Notes: generated by a model from the letters alone, not told the origin. DNA of 64,000 bases from Gemmatimonadota bacterium (GCA_022710485.1 JAKLGU010000001.1:366501-430500); one strand, 5' to 3'. Counted from the first letter of the stretch, positions 16,900 through 25,361 are shown. Numbers and translations: made by a program.

Positions 16900-18276
16900 C
16901 GCCGCCGTGGCTTCCGTCCACGGAAGCCGCACCCCGTGGCAGACCGCCGCCATCCGCAGGCACGCCTCCACCTCCTCGATCGAACGCCCGGTGTCGATCC
17001 GGCTGAATGCATCGGCCGGCGCGGCACCGACGATGCGCGCCATGCCGTCGCGGTAGGCGCGCAGGCCGTCCACGGACAGCTCCTGCTTCCGCCCGAGAAT
17101 GACAGCGTCCGGCGCGTCGAGGTGCACGTGCCAGTCCGGCTGCGGCATCCGGGCGGCCAGGTCCAGCCAGTCGGGACGGAGGCCGGCCGGGCCGTCGCCC
17201 CTCAGCCCGCCGAAGAGGAGGTCGGGGAAGCCCCGGTCCAGACACCGCCGCCCGCCCATCAGCGCCAGCAGCCGGAACCAGGTCCACGACGCGCGGGCGA
17301 AGTCGAACATCACCGCGGCGTGGATCTCGTCGAACGCGTTGCGCGGCACCTGGCCGCCCCCGCGCCGGCGCGCGGCGGCGAGGCGGACGTGATAGTAGAG
17401 GCGGTAGGCCGGATGGTGCCGGAAAAGGTTTTTGAAGCGCTGCACCTTGAGCCCGCCCCGGAGCGAGGCGCCCCAGCGAGCGACAACTGTGGACTTGCCC
17501 ACGCCGTCCGCGCCCGTCACCGCGATGATCCGCGCGGCGCGGCGGAGCCGCCGGTCCCACTTCCACGGCAGCGCGGACACCCTTTCGCGAATGGTGTCGA
17601 GCGCCGCCGTCAGCGGCGTGCGGCTTTCCAGGACACCCAGCTCACGCAGGCGTGCGTTGGCCGCCACCGCCGCGCCGGGAATGCCGGCCGAGGTGAGCCC
17701 GGCGAGGAGGGGAGCGAGCCGTGGCGCCGCTGCCGCCGCCAAGGCCGCGTACGCGGCGATCCGCTCGGCCACGAGGGGCGTCTCGACCCGCTTCCGGCGA
17801 GTGGCCAGGTGCGACAGGTAGCAGGCGATCTCGATTTCCAGTGGGAGCCGGGGGAGGCCGTCGTCCCCGGTGGCGAGGAGTGGCGCCACCGCGGACCAGG
17901 GAATCCACCGGGCTGACCGGCGGGCGGGATCCCGCACCTCGAGGCGCGTCCAGAGTTCGAGCTGGATGCTCCGGCCCGCCTCGGGCACATGGATGAAGGC
18001 CTGGAGCTTGTGGGGATTTGTGCGGTTGATGCTGAAGCTGGCGCCCTCGGCCGCCGCCCGCTGCCACAACAGCTCCACCAGCAAAGGGAAGGCGTCCGAC
18101 GGCATGAGGAAGTCGAAGTCGCCCCCGCTCAACGCGGTGGCGGGATCGCGCCCCCGGGGGCGCAGCGGCACCAGGGGCAGGCCCCGCCGCGCGGCGTCGG
18201 CGAAGAATTCGAGGAAGAGCCGCCACCCCGGGGTGTCGGAGACCGCTACTGGTTGGTGCTCCCCGGGATGACTCAT
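16888..18276 (-). CDS. Nucleotidyltransferase-like / thymidylate kinase-like fusion protein
   Basis: A 462-residue two-domain protein. The N-terminal part has a polymerase-beta-type nucleotidyltransferase signature SGGDFDFLM (Asp-x-Asp at about 53-55). The C-terminal third starts with a P-loop GADGVGKS (255-262) and resembles thymidylate kinases, continuing with DRGFPDLLFGG and a late DTGRSIEEVEA segment. Such fusions occur in polysaccharide gene clusters, but no sugar genes are nearby. The ATG at 18276 follows a TATATTTG box by six bases, suggesting a leaderless mRNA. A substrate cannot be named. Confidence 0.75.
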   Translation of the reverse strand: MSHPGEHQPVAVSDTPGWRLFLEFFADAARRGLPLVPLRPRGRDPATALSGGDFDFLMPSDAFPLLVELLWQRAAAEGASFSINRTNPHKLQAFIHVPEAGRSIQLELWTRLEVRDPARRSARWIPWSAVAPLLATGDDGLPRLPLEIEIACYLSHLATRRKRVETPLVAERIAAYAALAAAAAPRLAPLLAGLTSAGIPGAAVAANARLRELGVLESRTPLTAALDTIRERVSALPWKWDRRLRRAARIIAVTGADGVGKSTVVARWGASLRGGLKVQRFKNLFRHHPAYRLYYHVRLAAARRRGGGQVPRNAFDEIHAAVMFDFARASWTWFRLLALMGGRRCLDRGFPDLLFGGLRGDGPAGLRPDWLDLAARMPQPDWHVHLDAPDAVILGRKQELSVDGLRAYRDGMARIVGAAPADAFSRIDTGRSIEEVEACLRMAAVCHGVRLPWTEATAASRR

Positions 18277-18359
18277 CCGGCAAATATACGGTGCCCGAGC
18301 CGGCACTCGCAGCCCCTCGCGGCCGGTCATTGTCGCGTTAGGTTACCAGGCACACCCAC

Positions 18360-19088
18360 ATGACATGGTTCGCCTTTGCCCTCCTCCTCGTCGCTGTCTT
18401 CTCCGGCGCCACCGCGGCGGTGGTGGGCTTCGGCATCGGCAGCCTCCTGACCCCACTGCTCGCCGTACGGTACGGAGCGGCCACCGCAGTGGCCGCCGTG
18501 ACCATTCCGCACGTCCTGGCCACGGCACTCCGGTGCTGGCGGCTCCGCGCCCATATCGATCGCGCCGTGCTCCTCCGGTTCGGGGTCCTCAGCGCCGCGG
18601 GCGGGCTCGCGGGCGCCCTGCTCTACACCCGGCTCGGTTCCGCCGCGCTCACCCGCATCCTTGGCGGCTTGCTCCTCCTCACCGCGACGGCACAACTGAC
18701 GGGCTGGGCCTCCCGCTGGCATCCGCGCGGTCCGATCGTCGCCCTGCTCGGCCTCTGCTCCGGATTTTTCGGGGGCGTGGCCGGCAACCAGGGGGGGCTC
18801 CGCGCGGCGGCACTGGGCGCGTTCGGGCTGTCGCCCGCGGCCTTCGTCGCCACGGCCACCGCCATCGGCCTGGCGGTGGACGCCGCGCGCACCCCCGTCT
18901 ACCTGTGGAACGGGGCCGCGCAACTGATCCCGCTCTGGCCGCTCATCGGCGTTGCGGCCGCTGGAGTGCTCGTCGGTACGTTGCTCGGGGAGCGCGTCCT
19001 CCTCGGGCTCCCGGTCCGACGCTTCGGCCGGGTGGTGGGGGTGGCGGTCGGCGTGCTGGGGCTGTGGCTCCTTTTCGGGGCCTCCTGA
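18360..19088 (+). CDS. TauE/SafE family sulfite exporter-like membrane protein
   Basis: A 242-residue integral membrane protein with about seven to eight hydrophobic segments in two repeats. The first (AVFSGATAAVVGFGIGSLLTPLL) and the fifth (GLCSGFFGGVAGNQGGLR) carry the glycine-rich motif typical of the family. Family members export sulfite, sulfoacetate or related organic anions; the substrate here is unknown. It is divergent from the fusion gene at 18276, and a TAGGTT box (18339-18344) is its likely -10 element. Confidence 0.9.
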   Translation: MTWFAFALLLVAVFSGATAAVVGFGIGSLLTPLLAVRYGAATAVAAVTIPHVLATALRCWRLRAHIDRAVLLRFGVLSAAGGLAGALLYTRLGSAALTRILGGLLLLTATAQLTGWASRWHPRGPIVALLGLCSGFFGGVAGNQGGLRAAALGAFGLSPAAFVATATAIGLAVDAARTPVYLWNGAAQLIPLWPLIGVAAAGVLVGTLLGERVLLGLPVRRFGRVVGVAVGVLGLWLLFGAS

Positions 19089-19168
19089 CCCAGGCACGTG
19101 GCACGGGCACACCAGACGCCCTAGGTTACGACAGTTCTGTTCGGGACGTTCGCCCTCGGAGGACCCTC

Positions 19169-19675
19169 ATGACACCGCGACCGCACCCCACCTCACCCCG
19201 TCTGCCCAGCGCCCACCTGCTGTGGGGCGCAGCGATGGCCGCACTTCTCGGCTGCACTCCCGCTTCGAAGGCGCCGGCGGGATCCGCCGTCGATGCTTCG
19301 CTGGATCCGCGGACGGCGGTCGCCCTGCCCGCCGAGGCACAGCAGGCGGTCCTCGCCGAAATGCGAGCGTTGCTCGACGCAATAAGCAACACGCTCGCCG
19401 CCACAGCGGCCGCCGACACGACCGCGCTGCTCGCCGCCCTCGCTCCGGCTGGCAGTGCCGCGGCCGCCGACCCAGGACTCGAGGCCCTGCTCCCACCGGA
19501 GTGGCATGCGCTGGCCGAGCGGACGCACGGCGGGTTCGACAGCATCGCGACCGCCGTGCGCCGGAACGCGGGGGCACCCGGCCTGAAGGACACGGTGCTG
19601 GTGCGCCTGGCGGAGGTGGGCGGTGCGTGCAAGGCGTGTCACGAGGCGTTTCGGGTAACGGTCCGTCCGACCTGA
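19169..19675 (+). CDS. Cytochrome c'-like (class II) haem lipoprotein
   Basis: A 168-residue lipoprotein: lipobox ALLGC with Cys29 as the lipidated residue, an Ala-rich helical middle, and a haem-binding CKACH (154-158) near the C-terminus, as in class II cytochromes c. This class is a four-helix bundle that can bind NO. GGAGG lies seven bases before the ATG at 19169; the long in-frame upstream extension overlaps the exporter gene. The next gene, a NirK-like copper protein, follows in 49 bases, consistent with a shared role in nitrogen-oxide or electron transfer chemistry. Confidence 0.8.
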   Translation: MTPRPHPTSPRLPSAHLLWGAAMAALLGCTPASKAPAGSAVDASLDPRTAVALPAEAQQAVLAEMRALLDAISNTLAATAAADTTALLAALAPAGSAAAADPGLEALLPPEWHALAERTHGGFDSIATAVRRNAGAPGLKDTVLVRLAEVGGACKACHEAFRVTVRPT

Positions 19676-19724
19676 GGCTTGGCCCCTTCGAATCACCGCA
19701 GGACCTCTCCTTCAAAGGTTGCTC

Positions 19725-20756
19725 ATGCGCGCTCGACCACTGTTCCTGCTCCCGATCCTGCTCGCCGCGTGCGGGAAGGCCGCCCCTCCCGCGTCGACCG
19801 ACGGCGGTGACGCTTCGGCGGCCCGCGCCGCCGCGCCCACCACCTCCCCGACAGCGATCTCCCATGGCGAGGCCGCCATCGGACCGGCCCTCACGTCGCC
19901 CGATCGCGCCGCGGATGCTCCGCCGCCCCCCACGGCGTCGTACCGCCAGATCCGGTTCGTGGCGGCGCATGTCCGTCACGAGGTGGCGCCCGGTGTCGTG
20001 TACGAGGCGTGGACCTTCGACTCGATGGTGCCCGGCCCGGTCATCCGCCTGAGCGTGGGTGACACGGTGGACTTCACGCTCGTCAACGGCGGGCCGATCC
20101 CGCACTCCATGGACTTCCACGCGGCGGAAATTGCGCCCGACCGCGCTTACCGGAACGTCATGCCCGGTGACAGCATCCAGTTCCGCTTCGTGGCCCGCGT
20201 GCCGGGCGCGTTCATGTACCACTGCGGCACGGCCCCCGTCGCATCCCATATCGCCAACGGGATGTACGGCGCGCTCATCGTCGATCCCCGTGCGGGCCGC
20301 GCTCCGGCGCAGGAGTACGTGCTGGTGCAGAGCGAGTTCTACCTCTCGCCGCCGGCCGGCCCCGATTCCACCCGGTCCATGGACTGGTCGAAGGTGCTCG
20401 ACGCCTTCCCCGACTACGTCGTGTTCAACGGGGTGGCGTCGCGGTATTCCACCAACCCGATCCCCGTCGTCCCGCGGAAGCCGATCCGGATGTTCGTGGT
20501 CAACGCCGGGCCGAACCGCATCAGCTCGTTCCACGTCGTCGGCGCCATCTTTGACCGGGTGCTGGCAGACGGCTTCGGGCGCCCCTTCGAGGGGATGCAG
20601 ACCTGGAATGTCCCGGTCGGCGGGGGCGCGGTCTTCGAGTTCGCCCTGCGGGAGGACGGGTTCTACCCGTTCGTCACCCACGCCTTCGCCGACGCCACGA
20701 AGGGTGCCGTCGGTGTCTTGAAGGCAGGGGAGCCGGCAGGAACCCCGGGTCACTGA
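19725..20756 (+). CDS. NirK-like copper protein (two-cupredoxin nitrite reductase/multicopper oxidase)
   Basis: A 343-residue lipoprotein (lipobox LLAAC, Cys16) with two cupredoxin domains. Type 1 copper ligands appear as H127, C167, H175 and M180 and type 2 ligands as H132, H166 and H319. The catalytic Asp of copper nitrite reductases is D130 in PHSMDFH, and H270 (SSFHVVG) sits where the second catalytic His is expected. All active-site positions of NirK are therefore present, so reduction of nitrite to NO is likely. The Cys-to-His spacing is one residue shorter than in the classical enzyme. AAGG six bases before the ATG sets the start. Confidence 0.8.
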   Translation: MRARPLFLLPILLAACGKAAPPASTDGGDASAARAAAPTTSPTAISHGEAAIGPALTSPDRAADAPPPPTASYRQIRFVAAHVRHEVAPGVVYEAWTFDSMVPGPVIRLSVGDTVDFTLVNGGPIPHSMDFHAAEIAPDRAYRNVMPGDSIQFRFVARVPGAFMYHCGTAPVASHIANGMYGALIVDPRAGRAPAQEYVLVQSEFYLSPPAGPDSTRSMDWSKVLDAFPDYVVFNGVASRYSTNPIPVVPRKPIRMFVVNAGPNRISSFHVVGAIFDRVLADGFGRPFEGMQTWNVPVGGGAVFEFALREDGFYPFVTHAFADATKGAVGVLKAGEPAGTPGH

Positions 20757-20787
20757 TGGACCGCGTGGAGCCGTGACGGGGCATCCC

Positions 20788-21759
20788 ATGCGTCGCCGCC
20801 ACTTCCTCTCCGCCCTCGCAGCCACCGCCTCGCTTCCGCCCGCGCTCGGCGCCGCGCTTGCGCGCGGCCGCCGGGCCGCGGACGTGTATGCACTGGTGCT
20901 CGGGTCGGTGCAGGACGCTGGTTTCCCGCAGGTCGGCTGTTACACGGCCCGCTGCGACGCGGGCCGCGCGCTGATGGACGCCGGCCGAGGACGCTACGTG
21001 TCGTCACTCGCGCTGGTGGAACCGGCCGCGGAGCGGTTCTACCTGGTGGACGCGACGCCCGACATCACGCGGCAGCTGGACCTCATCGCCGAACCCGGCT
21101 TTCGGCGGCGCGCGGCCCAGCGGAGGCCGTTCGACGGGATCTTTCTGACGCATGCCCACATCGGGCACTACGCCGGGCTCGCGATGCTGGGACGTGAAGG
21201 CATGGGCATGCAGGAGACGCCGGTCTATTGCTCGCAGGCGATGGCCGGCTTCCTGGCATCGAATTTTCCGTGGCGGCTGCTCGTCGACCAGGGCCACGTT
21301 GCCCTGCGGCCGCTGGCATTCGACCAGTGGCACCGGATCGATCCGCTGCTCGAGGTCCAGCTCTGGAAGGTGCCGCACCGCGACGAACTCGCCGACACCG
21401 TCGGGTTCGTGTTCCGCGGCCCCGAGGCGTCTGTCCTTTTCCTCCCTGACATCAACGCCTGGTCGTTGTGGGATCGTCAGGTGGCGGAGGTGGTGGCGGG
21501 TATCGACGTGGCCCTGCTCGACGGCACCTTCTGGTCGCTGGACGAACTGCCGGGGCGCACGGCGGCGGAGGTACCGCACCCGCTGATGACCCAGACGATG
21601 GACGCGCTGCAGGGGGTGGTGAACCGGAAAGAGGCCCGCGTGCTGCTGACCCACCTCAACAATTCGAACCCCGCACTGGACGATGGCGGCCCCCAGCAGG
21701 CGGAGGTGGCACGGCGGGGATTCGAGATCGCGCGGGAAGGAATGCGGTTCGGGCTGTAG
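20788..21759 (+). CDS. Tat-exported PqqB-like metallo-beta-lactamase-fold hydrolase
   Basis: A 323-residue protein with a twin-arginine signal (RRRHFLSALAA) and the PqqB-type opening VLGSVQDAGFPQVGC, followed by the metal motif THAHIGHYAGL. A later IxLLDGTFWS-type segment and a C-terminal LLTHLNNSNP are also family-like. True PqqB acts in the cytoplasm during PQQ biosynthesis; the export signal and absence of other pqq genes argue for a different role. GGGG lies seven bases before the ATG. It follows the NirK-like gene by 31 bases and may be cotranscribed. Confidence 0.8.
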   Translation: MRRRHFLSALAATASLPPALGAALARGRRAADVYALVLGSVQDAGFPQVGCYTARCDAGRALMDAGRGRYVSSLALVEPAAERFYLVDATPDITRQLDLIAEPGFRRRAAQRRPFDGIFLTHAHIGHYAGLAMLGREGMGMQETPVYCSQAMAGFLASNFPWRLLVDQGHVALRPLAFDQWHRIDPLLEVQLWKVPHRDELADTVGFVFRGPEASVLFLPDINAWSLWDRQVAEVVAGIDVALLDGTFWSLDELPGRTAAEVPHPLMTQTMDALQGVVNRKEARVLLTHLNNSNPALDDGGPQQAEVARRGFEIAREGMRFGL

Positions 21760-21768
21760 CGACACGCG

Positions 21769-21954
21769 CCGGATGGGAAGGGGACAGCAGTCCTCGCAGT
21801 CGAAGAGGCGGTGACGGTGGCGGGCGAAGAGATCATAGGCCCAGCCGCGCAGCGCAAACTGCATTCTCCCGCCCGGATCGCAAGCCAGGACGAACTGCAC
21901 CGTCCGGTCGCAGAACCCGCGGAGCCCGTCATACAGCAGGACCTGGTGCGTCAC
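21769..21954 (-). pseudogene. Remnant of a DCC-family thiol-disulfide oxidoreductase
   Basis: On the minus strand, a frame opening at GTG (21954) encodes VLLYDGLRGFCDRTVQFVL, the N-terminus of DUF393/DCC proteins, but the first Cys of the DGxCxxC motif is Arg. After RMQF it jumps directly to WAYDLFARHRHRLFDCE, which matches the C-terminal end of the family. The central 70 or so residues are missing, and the frame has no proper stop before the neighbouring gene. This is a decayed, internally deleted copy. The remaining part of the gap 21760-22095 holds the hairpin at 22033-22093. Confidence 0.75.
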
Positions 21955-22032
21955 GCAACTCGCTCCAGTCTCCCGAGTTGCGGCGCTCGGGGCGCCGGCT
22001 GGGGTGCGCGAAAGGTCGCTGGTGGCGCCGGC

Positions 22033-22093
22033 GGCCTCCGGTTTGCGGGGATGTCAACTCTTGCACGCCCCCGCGACCCTCGCACCGGAGGCC
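22033..22093 (+). promoter_or_regulatory. Leader hairpin sequestering the ribosome binding site
   Basis: GGCCTCCGG (22033-22041) is perfectly complementary to CCGGAGGCC (22085-22093), and the second arm contains the GGAGG ribosome binding site of the gene at 22096. An inner stem GCGGGG (22045-22050) / CCCCGC (22069-22074) extends the structure. If the leader is transcribed, translation would be blocked until the stem opens. This is a candidate RNA thermometer or translational switch (inference). Confidence 0.5.
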
Positions 22094-22095
22094 GA

Positions 22096-22431
22096 ATGCG
22101 GTACCTCTACCTGATTGCCGGGAGCGCCATCGCCCTGGCCGGCGCCTACTACATCGTGAACACCTTCATCCAGCTGGCCGACTGGATGGACGAAATCGGC
22201 GTGATTGCCGGACTGCTCTTCCTCTATCTCGGCACACTCAACATCCTGAACTACTGGTACGGTTCCAAGGCGCGCGGCGTCCGGTGGGCCGCCGTACTCG
22301 CCAATATCGCGATGATGGCCGTCTGCTGGGTCATCGGCGCCAGCCCCGAGGGACTCGAGTGGGGCCTGATCGGCGCCCTCGTGATCGCGGCGGCGCTGTC
22401 GCTCAGCGCGCGGGCCTCCCGGCCCGCGTAG
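22096..22431 (+). CDS. Small multi-pass membrane protein
   Basis: A 111-residue protein with about four hydrophobic helices (LYLIAGSAIALAGAYYIV, IGVIAGLLFLYLGTLNIL, WAAVLANIAMMAVCWVI, GLIGALVIAAALSLSA). No family is recognised. The ATG at 22096 follows GGAGG by four bases; that site lies in the hairpin described at 22033-22093. It is isolated between the DCC remnant and a GNAT gene. Confidence 0.75.
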   Translation: MRYLYLIAGSAIALAGAYYIVNTFIQLADWMDEIGVIAGLLFLYLGTLNILNYWYGSKARGVRWAAVLANIAMMAVCWVIGASPEGLEWGLIGALVIAAALSLSARASRPA

Positions 22432-22478
22432 CACCCCGCGGGGTTCGCCGACATTTCTGGGGCGGTTACTTTGGGTTG

Positions 22479-22958
22479 ATGACGCCGCCCCGCCCCGCCA
22501 CTCCCGCCGACGCCCCCGACCTGACCCGGCTCATCAACGCCGCGTACCGGGTGGAGGTGTTCTTCCTCCACGGAAACCGCACCAGCGAGCCGGAGGTGCT
22601 GGCCCGCATCGAGGCCCCAGCGTCCGGCTTTCTGGTCATCCAGCGCACGGATGGGGACGGGCTGGCGGGTGCGGTCTACGTGGAGATTCGCGGCGACCGG
22701 GGGTACTTCGGATTGCTCTCGGTGGATCCTGCGCACCAAGGCCAGGGGCTGGGGCGCGTCCTGGTCGAGGCGGCGGAGGCCCACTGCAGGGCGGCCGGAT
22801 GCCGGGCCCTGGACATCGACGTGGTGAACCTGCGGACCGAACTGCCCCCCTTCTATGCCAAGTTCGGATTCCGGCCGACAGGGACGACCCCCTTCCCTGC
22901 CCAGTCCAAACTCAAGCAGCCGGTCCACCTGGTGGTGATGTCGAAACCCCTCGCCTAG
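22479..22958 (+). CDS. GNAT family N-acetyltransferase
   Basis: A 159-residue acetyltransferase. The acetyl-CoA binding motif is GYFGLLSVDPAHQGQGLGRV, with Q-x-x-G-x-G/A as QGQGLGRVLVE, and the C-terminal YAKFGFRPTGT strand completes the fold. Substrate unknown. The ATG at 22479 is used; a TACTTT box (22467-22472) ends six bases before it with a TTCGCC 17 bases further upstream, so the mRNA may be leaderless. The long in-frame region upstream overlaps other genes and is not coding. Confidence 0.9.
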   Translation: MTPPRPATPADAPDLTRLINAAYRVEVFFLHGNRTSEPEVLARIEAPASGFLVIQRTDGDGLAGAVYVEIRGDRGYFGLLSVDPAHQGQGLGRVLVEAAEAHCRAAGCRALDIDVVNLRTELPPFYAKFGFRPTGTTPFPAQSKLKQPVHLVVMSKPLA

Positions 22959-22970
22959 CCCGGCCCCAGC

Positions 22971-24515
22971 CTACTTCGTTTGCTTCCTCGGCACCATCGT
23001 CGGTGCCATCGCCGCGTTGTAGGCGAACGCCGCCATCACCACGGCGTTCTTCACCAGGTCCTCGGCCGGTACCGTGTCATAGAAGTCGAGATTGGTGTGC
23101 CCGCCGCCGCCCGGAACGCGGTCCTGGAGGAACTGGAAGCCGGGCAGGCCCACCTCGTCGAACGACACGTGGTCGGTGCTGCCCACGCCCTGGTTCGAGA
23201 CCACAGTCATCCCGAAATCCCGGAAGGGTTGCATCCATGCCGTCAGCATGGCGCGGGCCTGCTCGTTGCCCTGCAGGTAGATGCCCTGGTACTGGCCCGG
23301 CCCGTAGTCCTGGTTGAAGTACACCGACAGCTTGCCGTAGCCCGGCTTCACGCCGACGGTCGAGTCGTTGGGGTTCCCAAAGTGCTGCCGCACATACGCG
23401 CGCGAGCCCCACAGCCCCTGCTCCTCGCCGCTCCAGAGCGCCACGCGGATGGTCCGCCGAGGCTTGGCCCCCACCGCCTTCAGGATGCGGGCCGCCTCCA
23501 GCACCACCGCCACGCCCGAGGTGTTGTCGCTTGCGTTGGGACTGGCATGCCAGGTGTCGAAGTGCGCCCCGATCATGACGATCTCATCCTTGAGATCGCT
23601 CCCCGGAATGTCCCCCGTGATGTTCACCGCCTGCTCCACCACCTCGCCGATCCGGTTGCGGACCTCGATCTCCACCGTGACCGGGATGTCCCGCTTCAGG
23701 ACCCGGTACATCCGGTTGTAGTGCTCCGGCGTGATGGCCACGACGACGGGCCCGGCCAGGATCCCCGCTCGCGACCATCCGTCGCCCCGTGCGCCGGGCC
23801 GCGAGAAGCCGCGCACCGCGCCGAGCCACCCGCTCTCGGACTGGAGCACGGCCGCGACCTCCTCCGAGGCGTAGAAGGCCATCTTCTCCTCGGCCGTCAG
23901 GAGCTCCGGATTGGGCGGGGGCCAAGTGGCGGAGGGCCGTGCCGGCGCGACCACCGTCTGTTGCAGCGCCTCGAGCTCCGCCGGCGTGCGCCGCGGGACG
24001 CCGTTGGTGAGCGGCGCCATGTCGATCGTGGCGGGCGGCGTTGACAGCACCGCCTTCCCCTTCAGGGTGCCGCGGTACTTGGCGAGGTCGCCCCGGACCT
24101 GGAGCTCCACAATCACCGCCTGCGCCACCTGGCGGCCGTCCGTGCCCCGGGTGTGCGACAGCGGGTATCCCACCATCGGCTGGTAGTCGGGGGCGAGCAT
24201 TTGGAGCGAGACGTACTCGTTGTCCCAGGTGACGCCGAAGTCCATGAACGGCTCCGGCACCACGTTGGCAAGCCCGATCAGCTTCATCTGGCCCATGGCC
24301 CACTGCTGCGCGCGCTGCATGTCGGCGGAGAGCGTGAGCCGCGCCCCGAGCACGTCGGTCATGTAGCTCTCGTAGTTCATGACCTGGGAGCGCTGGAGGC
24401 CCTCGGCGCGGATCCGCGCGACCATGACCCAATCCACCGGTTCGGGGTCGCCGGAGAAGCCGGCAGTGAGCACAAGGAGCAGGGCGACGGCGGGGGACTT
24501 GAGTCGGAGCGGCAT
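22971..24515 (-). CDS. Exported M28 family zinc metallopeptidase
   Basis: A 514-residue protein with a signal peptide (VALLLVLTAGFSG). A PA domain (about 100-300) is inserted before the M28 catalytic domain. Metal ligands are visible in GAHFDTWHASPNASDN (H318, D330) and WSGEEQGLWGS (E364 catalytic, E365 ligand), with further candidates in TDHVSFDE and HTNLDFYD. Such enzymes are periplasmic or extracellular aminopeptidases or carboxypeptidases. It ends 12 bases from the GNAT stop (convergent). Confidence 0.93.
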   Translation of the reverse strand: MPLRLKSPAVALLLVLTAGFSGDPEPVDWVMVARIRAEGLQRSQVMNYESYMTDVLGARLTLSADMQRAQQWAMGQMKLIGLANVVPEPFMDFGVTWDNEYVSLQMLAPDYQPMVGYPLSHTRGTDGRQVAQAVIVELQVRGDLAKYRGTLKGKAVLSTPPATIDMAPLTNGVPRRTPAELEALQQTVVAPARPSATWPPPNPELLTAEEKMAFYASEEVAAVLQSESGWLGAVRGFSRPGARGDGWSRAGILAGPVVVAITPEHYNRMYRVLKRDIPVTVEIEVRNRIGEVVEQAVNITGDIPGSDLKDEIVMIGAHFDTWHASPNASDNTSGVAVVLEAARILKAVGAKPRRTIRVALWSGEEQGLWGSRAYVRQHFGNPNDSTVGVKPGYGKLSVYFNQDYGPGQYQGIYLQGNEQARAMLTAWMQPFRDFGMTVVSNQGVGSTDHVSFDEVGLPGFQFLQDRVPGGGGHTNLDFYDTVPAEDLVKNAVVMAAFAYNAAMAPTMVPRKQTK

Positions 24516-24603
24516 CGTTCTTCTTCCTCGGGGGGACGCGAGGGGCGGAAACTGAACGCGGCACCGTGAGGTGCCGCGCGCAGGTCCGATGGACGGGTCA
24601 GAT

Positions 24604-25170
24604 CTACTTGGCGGCGCCCGGCGGGTAATCCTTGAACATCTTCGTGACGGCCTTCAGCAGGTTCGCCTGGTTCTTCTGGGCGTTCGAGCTCGGGTTGAGC
24701 TGCTTGGTGGCGGTGCTCTGCCAGACCAGCTGCTGCATGGCGGGATCGTAGAGGTCGATCACCAGCGTGCCGTTCTGGATGGTCTCCGGCGTCGTGGTGG
24801 TGGTTCCTGCACCCCAGCCCCAGCGGCCGCCGTAGGCTCCCCCGCCACCGGTGCTGAAGCTGTTGTACTGGGTCGCATCCGTCACGCTGAGCTGGTAGGC
24901 GACATACACGGTCACGTCGCCGCTGTCCTGCTTGACCATGCCCTTGGTGGTGAGCACCGAGTCGATGGCCTGCCGGATCTGCTGGTCCTGGAGCTGATTC
25001 GGGTAGGCGGCGCCGGTGATGGTGACCCACTTGTAGGTCTTGTACTTGGTGAAGTCCAGCTTGGTATCGTAATTGGTGGCGACCTTCTGGGCGGCCGCAT
25101 AATTGGCGCCCAGGAGCATCGCTCCAAGCACGAGGATGAGCCGAGTGGCAACGAGCCGGGTCCTGGTCAT
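24604..25170 (-). CDS. DUF4136 domain-containing exported protein
   Basis: A 188-residue protein with a signal peptide (LVLGAMLLGANYAAA, cleavage at AQK). The DUF4136 opening VATNYDTKLDFTKYKTYKW is clear, then a Gly/Thr-rich loop (GGGGAYGGRWGWGAGTTT) and IDLYDPAMQQLVWQ. The family is typical of envelope proteins of Bacteroidota and relatives; function unknown. The ATG at 25170 starts the signal peptide; the long in-frame region upstream overlaps another gene. Promoter at 25232-25259. Confidence 0.9.
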   Translation of the reverse strand: MTRTRLVATRLILVLGAMLLGANYAAAQKVATNYDTKLDFTKYKTYKWVTITGAAYPNQLQDQQIRQAIDSVLTTKGMVKQDSGDVTVYVAYQLSVTDATQYNSFSTGGGGAYGGRWGWGAGTTTTTPETIQNGTLVIDLYDPAMQQLVWQSTATKQLNPSSNAQKNQANLLKAVTKMFKDYPPGAAK

Positions 25171-25231
25171 CGGGGGGTCCCCTTGAGGTTGGGTAAAGAT
25201 GCCGACCGTACAGCGTCCAGAATCAGGATTG

Positions 25232-25259
25232 AATATGGCGTGTCCCTGTATAGGTGCAA
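25232..25259 (-). promoter_or_regulatory. Promoter of the DUF4136 gene
   Basis: On the minus strand TTGCAC (25259-25254), 16 bases, CATATT (25237-25232), which gives a leader of about 55 bases before the ATG at 25170. Nothing else is recognisable in the gap 25171-25361. Confidence 0.5.
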
Positions 25260-25361
25260 GGGTCGGGAAGAGTCGCCCGGAATGGCGGAACTGGGCCATC
25301 CAAAACGGTGACGAACGGGGCTGTTTGGGTCGCACATCCTGCCCCGCGGGGGCTGCGGGAC

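Noticed and set aside
20788..21759. PQQ biosynthesis cluster
   Set aside because: Only a PqqB-like protein is present, with an export signal; no pqqA, C, D or E gene is in the window.
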